From a virus, in IMG/VR virus record IMGVR_UViG_3300042549_010983, positions 1 through 24,473 of that record: a stretch of 24,473 bases of DNA, one strand, 5' to 3'. Numbering within the stretch: the first letter of the stretch is position 1; each line of letters starts with the position of its first letter. Under the pieces are notes generated by a model that made no database searches, was not told the DNA's origin, and was given only the letters and a program-made list of their open reading frames with translations. Shown here piece after piece: positions 13,694-20,851 of this stretch. The position numbers and the translations under genes were made by a program.

Positions 13694-14254
13694 ATGGCTT
13701 GTTTTGATGAAATACCAGTAGAAGATTTAGATGCATGCATCAATGCTGAAGTACAGGCGGGAATTTCAGAAGTAGGAGTACACTATGCTGTGCATCCTCA
13801 AATTGTAGATTTTCCAATGCCTTTAAATTATGGAGAAGCTTTATATTCTTATGATACTGCAGTAGCAGTTAATGAAGATATCGAGTTTCAGGCCACAAAG
13901 GGTTTTGGTAAAATTACCATTATGCCAGACTCTGGTGAGGTGAAGGTGGATATTGTGGGCAATAAAGGAAACAAAAAAACCAAATGTACTTTCGGTTTTT
14001 CAATTTCTGGAAACAACAAAAAAGCATTAGGCTTTATGCGTACGCACAAAAATACACCAATGGTGTTTTGTGTAACCGAACGCGACGGAACCAAGCGTTT
14101 GATTGGTGACAAATTCAATCCTGCTTACATTGTTGAAGGTGCAGCCACTACCGGAAAAGGTGGTGAAGACGATAAGATGATCAACTTTAGTTTTGAATCT
14201 TACTGTGTGCCTATTGTTTACACTGGAGTTATCCAGGAACCTACAGTTGTGTAA
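13694..14254 (+). CDS. Putative virion structural protein
   Basis: This 186-residue, mostly beta protein has segments FGKITIMPDSGEVKVDIVG, ALGFMRTHKNTPMVFCVTERDGTKRLIGD and a C-terminal SFESYCVPIVYTGVI. The pattern and ATG-TAA coupling with the next gene fit a phage structural protein in the head or tail-tube group. I cannot decide between a decoration protein and a tail tube. Its stop and the next start overlap by one base (TAATG). Confidence 0.55.
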   Translation: MACFDEIPVEDLDACINAEVQAGISEVGVHYAVHPQIVDFPMPLNYGEALYSYDTAVAVNEDIEFQATKGFGKITIMPDSGEVKVDIVGNKGNKKTKCTFGFSISGNNKKALGFMRTHKNTPMVFCVTERDGTKRLIGDKFNPAYIVEGAATTGKGGEDDKMINFSFESYCVPIVYTGVIQEPTVV

Positions 14255-14562
14255 TGAATAAGTATTTTGAAATAATCAACTTACAAGTGCCGTGTGCTTT
14301 CGTTTTAAACGATGGCACTCGCATTTGTTTGCAAACGGGAATTCCTAACAGTGCATACAAAGTGTACAAAAAAGGATTTAAGTACCTTGGATTGCTTCCT
14401 GGTGCTGAAGAACTTTTTAAAAAGGAATCAACCACTGTGATTGTTGATTTGATTTCAAACGCTAAAAGAGTTCAGGACGTAGAAATTTTGGCTTTGGCCA
14501 AAAAAAACAAAGCTGTTGCAGCTGCAGCAGAAAAAAGAATCGAATTTTTAACCAATCTTTAA
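14254..14562 (+). CDS. Small morphogenesis-operon protein, unknown
   Basis: This 102-residue protein is coupled to the previous gene through TAATG. A beta-type N-terminus (VPCAFVLNDGTRICLQTG) is followed by a helical, Ala/Lys-rich C-terminus (KKNKAVAAAAEKRIEFL). No family recognised. Coupling suggests it works with, or in stoichiometry to, the preceding structural protein. Confidence 0.55.
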   Translation: MNKYFEIINLQVPCAFVLNDGTRICLQTGIPNSAYKVYKKGFKYLGLLPGAEELFKKESTTVIVDLISNAKRVQDVEILALAKKNKAVAAAAEKRIEFLTNL

Positions 14563-14567
14563 TAATT

Positions 14568-15002
14568 ATGAAACGGATTTTAGTACTCGGTCTCCTTACG
14601 TTAGGGTTTACGATGTCGGCTATGGAGCCTTCCAGAGATTTTATTGCAGAATATGAAACCATCGTTGTTTCTCCGCATAAATCCATTTTTGTTGATCAAG
14701 TGACTTTGACAGATGTCACTTCTTTTGAAAACTATTCAGAATCATTTGTTTTGAAAAATTTTGATTTTGTAGCACCATTGTTTTCTGTAGACGTGAGTCA
14801 CGGATGTGATGGATTTAATTATCAAAAGCATTTTGAAAGTGAATTGTATAAACAGCGGGAGGCCGTTGTGAATTCTATTTTCATTGATAATCCAAAAATA
14901 AAAATATTAGATAAATTGCTATTGTACCATCCCGTCCATTATAAACAGGATATCGAAAGGCAACATCCAAAAAATATTTTTCACAATACTTGTTTTCTCT
15001 AG
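14568..15002 (+). CDS. Exported protein in head operon, unknown
   Basis: This 144-residue protein has a signal peptide (MKRILVLGLLTLGFTMSAME), with probable cleavage near residue 18. The mature part is mixed, with several histidines and two or three cysteines (one at DVSHGCDG, one at NTCFL near the end). No family is recognised. It is the last gene before a terminator. An exported product in a head-assembly unit is unusual and suggests a cargo gene affecting the envelope. Confidence 0.6.
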   Translation: MKRILVLGLLTLGFTMSAMEPSRDFIAEYETIVVSPHKSIFVDQVTLTDVTSFENYSESFVLKNFDFVAPLFSVDVSHGCDGFNYQKHFESELYKQREAVVNSIFIDNPKIKILDKLLLYHPVHYKQDIERQHPKNIFHNTCFL

Positions 15003-15028
15003 TTTAATTTGTTTGTATTTAGTGGTGG

Positions 15029-15059
15029 AAAAGCCTCGGAGTGATTCGAGGCTTTTTTT
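15029..15059 (+). terminator. Strong rho-independent terminator after capsid unit
   Basis: AAAAGCCTCG (15029-15038) and CGAGGCTTTT (15047-15056) form a 10-bp stem with an 8-nt loop, followed by further T residues. Confidence 0.85.
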
Positions 15060-15070
15060 AAATAAAAAGA

Positions 15071-15820
15071 ATGGATATCAATAGTTGGTTTGCAAATTCA
15101 GGAACGTATGAGGAAGGATTGACATTATTAAGTCAATTGCCTACCTGCAATGCGATGATGTTACGCAAATTTCAACGCGAGACTCCATCTACTTTTCTCC
15201 AACTCAAATACGAGCTCAAGAAAGCATCAATGGGTGGGATGACCGCTTCTGTTGAAAAAGCAAAAGAAGTAGTTCCTGCGTCAAAAAAACCCGCAATAAA
15301 AGTTGAAGAAGAACCTTTATTGCAAACCATAATTCAGCAATCAGCAGATGTTTCTTTTCATAAAGAACACATGGGGTTGTATCCTGCAGAACTTCACAGC
15401 GTTTATCGGGAACGAATTAGTAATTTTTACAAAGCCTGTGAACTTAAATTTCAACTCAATGCGGTACCAGATCGAGAAGATTCGGACGCATTGAAGATAA
15501 TACTCCAACTTGAAGATTTGTGGACCAAAATCGACAAGGCTTGGATGATACTTGATCATTGGAAAGATCACAATCGGATGATGCCTGTAAAGTGTAGCGA
15601 GGATTTTGCACAGCTTTCTCCGGTTAAAATAGTTTTGATGCGAAACAATCTCGAAGCGAAGATTAGTAAGCGGCAGAAAACTATTGATTCAATGTATGAG
15701 AAGGTAAAATCTAATCCAGAGGATCGATTGATTTCTAACGCGTATAATCGGAAGCTTGAGCAATTGCATCAGCTACAAATCGATTTAGAAACCGTTAGAA
15801 ATCTATTGCAAAATGAATAA
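15071..15820 (+). CDS. Unknown helical phage protein before ParB-methylase
   Basis: A 249-residue, strongly helical and charged protein. Residues ~1-55 are one helical part and ~55-80 a Lys/Glu/Pro linker. The rest, including YPAELHSVYRERISNFYKACELKFQLN, is long helices with coiled-coil character to the end. Similar unnamed proteins sit near the terminase genes of Bacteroidetes phages in my recollection. Its stop overlaps the methyltransferase start by 8 nt, implying coupled translation. Function is unknown. Confidence 0.65.
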   Translation: MDINSWFANSGTYEEGLTLLSQLPTCNAMMLRKFQRETPSTFLQLKYELKKASMGGMTASVEKAKEVVPASKKPAIKVEEEPLLQTIIQQSADVSFHKEHMGLYPAELHSVYRERISNFYKACELKFQLNAVPDREDSDALKIILQLEDLWTKIDKAWMILDHWKDHNRMMPVKCSEDFAQLSPVKIVLMRNNLEAKISKRQKTIDSMYEKVKSNPEDRLISNAYNRKLEQLHQLQIDLETVRNLLQNE

Positions 15821-17150
15821 TTTATTATTAGCTCCACTTGAATGGACCACAGAAAAAAGGAAAGTTAAAGACTTAATTCCTTACGAATACAATCCCAGAA
15901 TGCTATCTGAAACCAAAAAACAGAAGCTTCGCGATTCTCTAGAAAAATTTAACCTTGCCGAAATTCCTGCAATCAATACCGACAATATAATTATTGCCGG
16001 ACATCAGCGCGTTTTGGTTTTGATGGAAATAGGTCGAGGCGATGAACTTATTGACGTTCGGGTACCAAACCGTGAACTCACTGAGCAAGAATTTAAGGAG
16101 TACAACATTCGCTCTAATGTTGCCGTGGGAGATTGGGACATTGATATTTTGAACACTATTTTTGACGATATCGATTTGATGTCGTTGGGTTTAAATGTAG
16201 ATGAAATTCAACTTCCAGAAGATACCTTGCCGGCTCACATGCAGGAGGAAAGCGAGAGTGATTTTGATCCAGAACCACCAAAGGATCCAATATCAGTTTT
16301 GGGCGATGTTTATGAGTTTCGTTCTTTGCAAAAGAAATTAGTGCACCGCATTGTTTGTGGTGATTCCACCGCACCAGAAGTATATGCTTCGCTTTTGCAA
16401 AACGAACAATTTCAGTTATTGGTGACAGATCCACCGTATAACATCAACTATGAAGGCGGTACGAAGGACAAATTGAAAATTATGAACGATAACATGTCAT
16501 CGGATGACTTTTATACTTTTCTATATGGATTTTATAGAGAGTGTTTTTTGAATGCGGTTCCTGGTGCAGCGATCTATGTTTTTCATGCAGATACAGAAGG
16601 AATCAATTTCCGAAAAGCGTTGAAAGATGCGGGTTTCAAATTGTCGCAATGTTTGGTTTGGTTAAAGAATTCCATTGTTATGGGTAGGCAGGATTATCAA
16701 TGGAAACACGAACCTTGTTTGCAGGGCGAAGTACCGGTACCGGAACCAGAACCACTAACGCATGAACCTGTGCTTTATGGATGGAAAGAAGGCGCGGCCC
16801 ACAATTGGTATTCCGACAGAAAGCAAACCACTATTTTAGAATTTTCACGGCCGTTTCGAAGTAAAGAGCATCCAACAATGAAGCCTTTGGACATGATTGT
16901 TTACTTAATTAAAAACAGTTCGAAGCAAAGGGAAATTGTAGGCGACAGTTTCTCCGGTTCTGGCACCACTTTAATAGCGTGCGAGATCTCCTGGAGACAA
17001 GCTCGCGTTATCGAACTGGATCCAAGATTTGTTGATGTGAATGTAAACCGGTACATCAAATACATGCGGGAAAACCATTTACAGTTTGAAGTTTTGAAAA
17101 ATGGACAGATTTTGTCCAAAATTGAAATGGATGGTTTTTTTGTGAAGTAA
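15813..17150 (+). CDS. ParB-like/N6-adenine or N4-cytosine DNA methyltransferase
   Basis: This 445-residue fusion likely methylates phage DNA, protecting it from host restriction or marking it. Residues ~18-110 form a ParB/Srx-like domain with GHQR at 63-66. The methylase domain has the catalytic motif DPPY at 206-209 before the AdoMet motif SGSGTT at 381-386, the order of beta-class enzymes. KEHPTMKPLDMIVYLI and ARVIELDPRFVDV complete the fold. An extra ~18-residue Pro/Glu-rich segment (302-316) separates two HEP tripeptides (299-301, 317-319), where relatives normally run straight through HEP-LYGW. It overlaps the previous gene by 8 nt. Confidence 0.88.
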   Translation: MNNLLLAPLEWTTEKRKVKDLIPYEYNPRMLSETKKQKLRDSLEKFNLAEIPAINTDNIIIAGHQRVLVLMEIGRGDELIDVRVPNRELTEQEFKEYNIRSNVAVGDWDIDILNTIFDDIDLMSLGLNVDEIQLPEDTLPAHMQEESESDFDPEPPKDPISVLGDVYEFRSLQKKLVHRIVCGDSTAPEVYASLLQNEQFQLLVTDPPYNINYEGGTKDKLKIMNDNMSSDDFYTFLYGFYRECFLNAVPGAAIYVFHADTEGINFRKALKDAGFKLSQCLVWLKNSIVMGRQDYQWKHEPCLQGEVPVPEPEPLTHEPVLYGWKEGAAHNWYSDRKQTTILEFSRPFRSKEHPTMKPLDMIVYLIKNSSKQREIVGDSFSGSGTTLIACEISWRQARVIELDPRFVDVNVNRYIKYMRENHLQFEVLKNGQILSKIEMDGFFVK

Positions 17151-17191
17151 AATAAAATGTTTAAAACGTTAAATTTTTACTTTCAAGCAAA

Positions 17192-17238
17192 AATAAATAC
17201 CATTTATGGTATTTATTAGAATAACCGTTGTATATTTG
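17192..17238 (+). promoter_or_regulatory. Promoter and operator palindrome of cargo unit
   Basis: AATAAATACCA (17192-17202) and TGGTATTTATT (17207-17217) form a perfect 11-bp inverted repeat around TTTA. It covers the expected -33 position of the -7 box TATATTTG (17231-17238). A repressor bound there would block the promoter. The HTH protein two genes downstream is the natural candidate. Confidence 0.65.
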
Positions 17239-17314
17239 TACAAGAGTTAAGGAAGTGATTTACACGGCAAACTTTAAGAAGAGGCGGCAACTCGAAAATA
17301 CGGCAAAAATTAAG

Positions 17315-17668
17315 ATGAAAACTTCAACTACAGTTTCAAACAACATCACAAACAAGTCTTCTAAAAACTTTGAAAAAAACGTCGCTAAATTACTTCCTGA
17401 AGGCGTTACTGAAATTAATCTTTCCTCTTGTGGAATGAAAAGAGCTAGCGGATATGGGTCTTATCACTTTTTTTTAGATGTAAAAATTAACGATAGCGAA
17501 TACTTCACGTTTACAAAACACACTAATAGTTCTCCAGCGTGGGACGCCTGGACAGGCATCGAGGCAGGTACAATGAAACACGACAATTTCAATAAAGCAA
17601 CAGCATTGATGCTTTTAGAAGAAAACCAAGACTTAATCATAGAATATTTAAACCAAGATAATGAGTAA
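17315..17668 (+). CDS. Unknown 117-aa cargo-unit protein
   Basis: The ATG at 17315 is chosen because the longer reading frame begins at a TTG inside the promoter. The 117-residue protein has a polar N-terminus, then KLLPEGVTEINLSSCGMKRA, a beta-type segment SYHFFLDVKI, FTKHTNSSPAWDAWTG, and a helical C-terminus (ALMLLEENQDLIIEYL). No family is recognised. It overlaps the XRE gene by 8 nt, and the pair has its own promoter and terminator inside the late region. A toxin, anti-defence or lysogenic conversion role is possible. Confidence 0.6.
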   Translation: MKTSTTVSNNITNKSSKNFEKNVAKLLPEGVTEINLSSCGMKRASGYGSYHFFLDVKINDSEYFTFTKHTNSSPAWDAWTGIEAGTMKHDNFNKATALMLLEENQDLIIEYLNQDNE

Positions 17669-17972
17669 CATATCACCAATTAACCAAAACGAGCAATGGA
17701 TGTTGCTCGTTTTTTTGCTAGATGAAATTAGACATCAGAAAAAAATATCAAACTTGCAAATTGCAGAATTAACTGGAATGCAAACTTCACACGTTTCACG
17801 CTTTTTTAGTTGTAAATTTCCTCCAACGTTTCCGACTTTTTTGAAAATTGCCAAAGCAATAGGAGTTAATTTTTTCTTTGAAGATAAAGAAAGTCAAACC
17901 GATCTAAATTTAGCAATGGAAAAAGCAATGGAAGCACTCGGAAGGCGTCCAGACAGAATACCTAAAAATTAA
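17661..17972 (+). CDS. XRE-family HTH regulator
   Basis: A 103-residue protein with a helix-turn-helix at about residues 18-70: KKISNLQIAELTGMQTSHVSRFF, then FPTFLKIAKAIGVNFFFE. The turn and recognition helix (MQTSHVSRFF) are clear. It overlaps the preceding gene by 8 nt and probably controls the two-gene unit by binding the palindrome at 17192-17217. The arrangement also fits a toxin-antitoxin pair with the regulator as antitoxin, but the partner has no recognised toxin fold. Confidence 0.8.
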   Translation: MSNISPINQNEQWMLLVFLLDEIRHQKKISNLQIAELTGMQTSHVSRFFSCKFPPTFPTFLKIAKAIGVNFFFEDKESQTDLNLAMEKAMEALGRRPDRIPKN

Positions 17973-17990
17973 TTTAAAATTAAGGTAAAC

Positions 17991-18020
17991 AAAAACCCAC
18001 TGTAGCAGTGGGTTTTTTTA
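17991..18020 (+). terminator. Strong terminator closing the cargo unit
   Basis: AACCCACTG (17994-18002) and CAGTGGGTT (18006-18014) form a 9-bp stem with a TAG loop, followed by a T run. Confidence 0.85.
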
Positions 18021-18056
18021 TTGTCCTTTTTTGCCAATCAATCATTCTTGTAATTG
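18021..18056 (+). promoter_or_regulatory. Possible late promoter before small terminase
   Basis: TTGTCCTTTTTT (18021-18032) matches the late motif seen at 10724, 20469 and 23145. A weak -7 candidate (TGTAATTG, 18049-18056) lies at about the same spacing, one base shorter. It starts directly after the terminator, so the terminase unit needs its own promoter. Confidence 0.4.
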
Positions 18057-18072
18057 CATCAAAATTGAACGA

Positions 18073-18654
18073 ATGAGCGGTATTGTTGTAAAAAATAAGA
18101 GTGAAACCACCTTGGATAAAATACGAAAGTATTATTTGCAAGGGCCCGATGCTGTTGTTCTTTCGGATAAGCAGGATGCTATTCGAGTGAACGTTTACAA
18201 GGCTTGGAACTTAATGATAAATTATCATTCAAGGGAACAAGCGATTAAAACCATTATGACTGAAACGGGATGTTCGAGAGCTCAAGCGTATCGCTATGTG
18301 AGTGACTCGATGTCTGTTTTTGGCAATCCACAAAACAACCAGAAAGAAGCTAAACGATATCTTATCGAAGAGGATTTAATGCGATTGCAGCAACGAGCCA
18401 TCAAAGAAAAAGATGGCAACTTGGAGTTGGCTGTTATCAAACAACGTATTAAAATTGGTGGTTTTGATAAAGATACGGATCCTAAATTCAATCCAGAGAA
18501 GTTACAGGCTCAGGTGTATATTTTGAAACCACATCCTGCTGCAGTAAAAATGATGGAAGCTTCGCGCGAAGGAGGTTTGTTTGATTTCAATAATGTTCAG
18601 GCCGATGATGTAGAATATCAAGTAATACCTGATTCCGAAGACGATGAAGAGTAA
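18073..18654 (+). CDS. Terminase small subunit (probable)
   Basis: The ATG at 18073 is preferred to an upstream TTG (18031), giving 193 residues. The protein is helical with a putative HTH at ~45-75 (REQAIKTIMTETGCSRAQAYRYVSDSMSVFG), a segment I associate with small terminase subunits of Bacteroidetes phages. The C-terminus is acidic (PDSEDDEE). It overlaps the start of the large terminase by 11 nt, the usual coupling. It would recognise phage DNA and load the motor. Confidence 0.75.
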   Translation: MSGIVVKNKSETTLDKIRKYYLQGPDAVVLSDKQDAIRVNVYKAWNLMINYHSREQAIKTIMTETGCSRAQAYRYVSDSMSVFGNPQNNQKEAKRYLIEEDLMRLQQRAIKEKDGNLELAVIKQRIKIGGFDKDTDPKFNPEKLQAQVYILKPHPAAVKMMEASREGGLFDFNNVQADDVEYQVIPDSEDDEE

Positions 18655-20248
18655 TACTGTAAAACAAGCCCGGAAAGAAATTCAATTGAATGGCCCGCAA
18701 TATACCGCCATTTATCAGGCAGATCAAAAAGTTCATAATCCATTATTAGGTGTTTTAATTTATATAAAAACCATTGTTTTAGAGTGGGCGCGTGGTACCG
18801 GTAAGTCTACTATTTTGGGGTGGTTTATCAAAGAAGCGGTTATTCAGATGCCACGTGCCACTGGTATCATTGTAGGTGAAACTTACCTGCAGATACTGTC
18901 CAGAACCTTACCATCTACCAAGGAAGGTTTGGAAATGTTCGGACTTTATGAAGACATTGATTATGTGGTGGGAAGGTGTGGTAAATCTTTAGGCTTTGAG
19001 ATGCCGTTCCAGGCACCATCCAAAAGTTGGGACAATGTTATCCATTTTTCTAATGGATTTATAATGATCCTGGTGTCAAATGATTTGCCTAACGCGGGAC
19101 GTGGTATCAACTCTAGTTTCGTTATTGGTGACGAAGCGGCCTTACTAGATAAGGAACGATTATTTAATAATGTGCAAACAACCAACCGCTCAACGTGTGG
19201 TGGACTCTATGCTGATAAGCCATTGTGTAACGCTGAGATATATGCTTCATCTGTAGCGATGACCAAGAAGGGGCAATGGTTCACGGATCTAGAAGCTGTG
19301 GCCAAACGGGAACCGTGGAAAGTATTGTTTATTAAGGCTAATGCATTTGCCAATAAGTACAATCTCGCTAAGGATTGGTTTCAACGTATGCGTGACAATG
19401 CACCGTCTCAAATGCATTATGATGCTGAGATATTAAACATCAGGCCTAAGAAAACCACCAATGGTTTTTATCCACAGTTAGATCCTAAGCGGCATTACTA
19501 TCGTGATGCGTATGACTATGATTACCTGCGGAAGGTGGGTGTTCATGCTACTAAGAAGGATTTCAATTGTAAGCAGGATGTAGACTTCATGAAGAGTAAG
19601 CCGCTCATTGTATCCATTGACTGGGGTAATATCATTACTATGAAGGTGGCACAGGATCAAGGCGAACGTTACCGATGCTTGAAGACTTTCTTTGTTACAT
19701 CGCCAGAGATTATTGACGATATCATCGAGAAGCATTTCGTTCCATACTATGAGGATAAGAAGAAGCACAATAATGTGATTGAGTTCTACTTCGATCGTAA
19801 TGGTAACAATAAGACGCCTAACTCCCGCGTGACGTTTGCTGAGCAAGCGATTGAATGTTTCAAACGTGCCGGTTGGAAGATAGTGGTCAAGGTTCGTAAG
19901 GGTTCAGAGAATCCACCACACAATGAGAAGTTCATCGTTATCAATTACCTATTGAAACATGGTGGCACTAATGGTTTGCCTATTGTAGAAATCAATGAGG
20001 GTAATTGTCCGGATCTTATTATCTCACTTGAGAATGCACCCGCGATGGAAGGCAGTCGACCCAACACGATTGTGAAGGATAAGCGAAGCGAGAAGTCCAA
20101 GACTTTGGCACAAGAACATGCGACGCACTTCTCTGATACATTCGACATTCCACTCTATTGGAAATACCACAAGCAAGTATTCAGACTGATCAGTCAGAAG
20201 GATGATAGAACCTTCATCCCTATGTTTAAAGGTCATACCCTCACTTAA
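18644..20248 (+). CDS. terL: Terminase large subunit (packaging motor)
   Basis: This 534-residue ATPase-nuclease cuts and pumps phage DNA into heads. Walker A is WARGTGKS (48-55) and Walker B is VIGDE (160-164). The RNase H-like nuclease has acidic residues at SIDWGN (Asp326), FYFDRN (Asp384) and FSDTFD (Asp498 or Asp501). Length is normal. Codon use changes within the gene: from about 19260 lysine is almost always AAG, while neighbours and the first part use mostly AAA. This may mark a recombination junction. It partners with the portal encoded two genes downstream. Confidence 0.92.
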   Translation: MKSNTVKQARKEIQLNGPQYTAIYQADQKVHNPLLGVLIYIKTIVLEWARGTGKSTILGWFIKEAVIQMPRATGIIVGETYLQILSRTLPSTKEGLEMFGLYEDIDYVVGRCGKSLGFEMPFQAPSKSWDNVIHFSNGFIMILVSNDLPNAGRGINSSFVIGDEAALLDKERLFNNVQTTNRSTCGGLYADKPLCNAEIYASSVAMTKKGQWFTDLEAVAKREPWKVLFIKANAFANKYNLAKDWFQRMRDNAPSQMHYDAEILNIRPKKTTNGFYPQLDPKRHYYRDAYDYDYLRKVGVHATKKDFNCKQDVDFMKSKPLIVSIDWGNIITMKVAQDQGERYRCLKTFFVTSPEIIDDIIEKHFVPYYEDKKKHNNVIEFYFDRNGNNKTPNSRVTFAEQAIECFKRAGWKIVVKVRKGSENPPHNEKFIVINYLLKHGGTNGLPIVEINEGNCPDLIISLENAPAMEGSRPNTIVKDKRSEKSKTLAQEHATHFSDTFDIPLYWKYHKQVFRLISQKDDRTFIPMFKGHTLT

Positions 20249-20468
20249 CCCTTGAATTTGTTGAGTTTTAACGAAACTAGTCCCACATATATCGCTTTTT
20301 TATCAAACGTTAAGTGTAGGTCTAGAATAGGGGCAAGCCGCGAAGTTTAAGCGCATTTTGAGAAAGATTTTATTGTTATGGCTATTTTGAAAAGCTTAAT
20401 ATTTTGATTTTGAAAATACTAGCTTTTTTAATTGTGAGATTGACGGGAATTTTTAGGGGCGTTTTTCG

Positions 20469-20505
20469 ATGTCCTTTTTATAAATATCATTAAAAACGAA
20501 TTTTG
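20469..20505 (+). promoter_or_regulatory. Candidate late promoter before portal unit
   Basis: ATGTCCTTTTTATAAA (20469-20484) is identical to 23145-23160. Both are followed, at the same 29-nt distance from motif start, by a TAnnTTTG-like box: GAATTTTG at 20498-20505 here and TAGTTTTG at 23174-23181. The remaining gap 20249-20468 holds no gene. Confidence 0.55.
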
Positions 20506-20509
20506 AAAC

Positions 20510-20851
20510 ATGGTTAAGCGCATTTTTTTGAGACAAGTTTTAGAGGAAATTAAAAAAGTGGATGCAAATGGTTTGGCGGTTCCGTTCGATATTGAGTTTC
20601 GAACTTTTAACAGCCAAAATAAAGGCGGGGGCGGTTTGAAAGTTTACGAAGGGGCGCGGCTTTTAATCGGTAAAAAATTAGAAGGAAAGGAATTTAATCC
20701 AAAAAGTTTTTTTTACAGAAATGAGCGCGAACGAAAAAACCCAAATCACTGGCAAAACAGAACTAGAAATATAGAAACGCCTTCAGGGCAAATTAGAAAA
20801 TTAAACATTTTGTATATCACAAAATTCAACGGTAACGAAGTAATTTATTAA
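20510..20851 (+). CDS. Unknown protein upstream of portal
   Basis: A 113-residue basic protein with a Gly-rich centre: NKGGGGLKVYEGARLLIG, then KNPNHWQNRTRNIETPSGQIRKLNILYITKFN. I have seen similar small proteins before the portal gene in Bacteroidetes phages but know no function. It abuts the portal start (20852) with no gap, so the two are probably translated together. Confidence 0.65.
   Translation: MVKRIFLRQVLEEIKKVDANGLAVPFDIEFRTFNSQNKGGGGLKVYEGARLLIGKKLEGKEFNPKSFFYRNERERKNPNHWQNRTRNIETPSGQIRKLNILYITKFNGNEVIY

Noticed and set aside
17228-17314. Longer form of the 117-residue protein starting at TTG 17228
   Set aside because: This start lies inside the -7 box region of the promoter; the ATG at 17315 gives a normal leader.
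17315-17972. Firm toxin-antitoxin call for the cargo unit
   Set aside because: The partner protein has no recognised toxin fold; only the arrangement suggests it.
18031-18072. TTG start 14 codons upstream of the small terminase
   Set aside because: The extra residues overlap the proposed late promoter and look unlike a conserved N-terminus; ATG 18073 is simpler.
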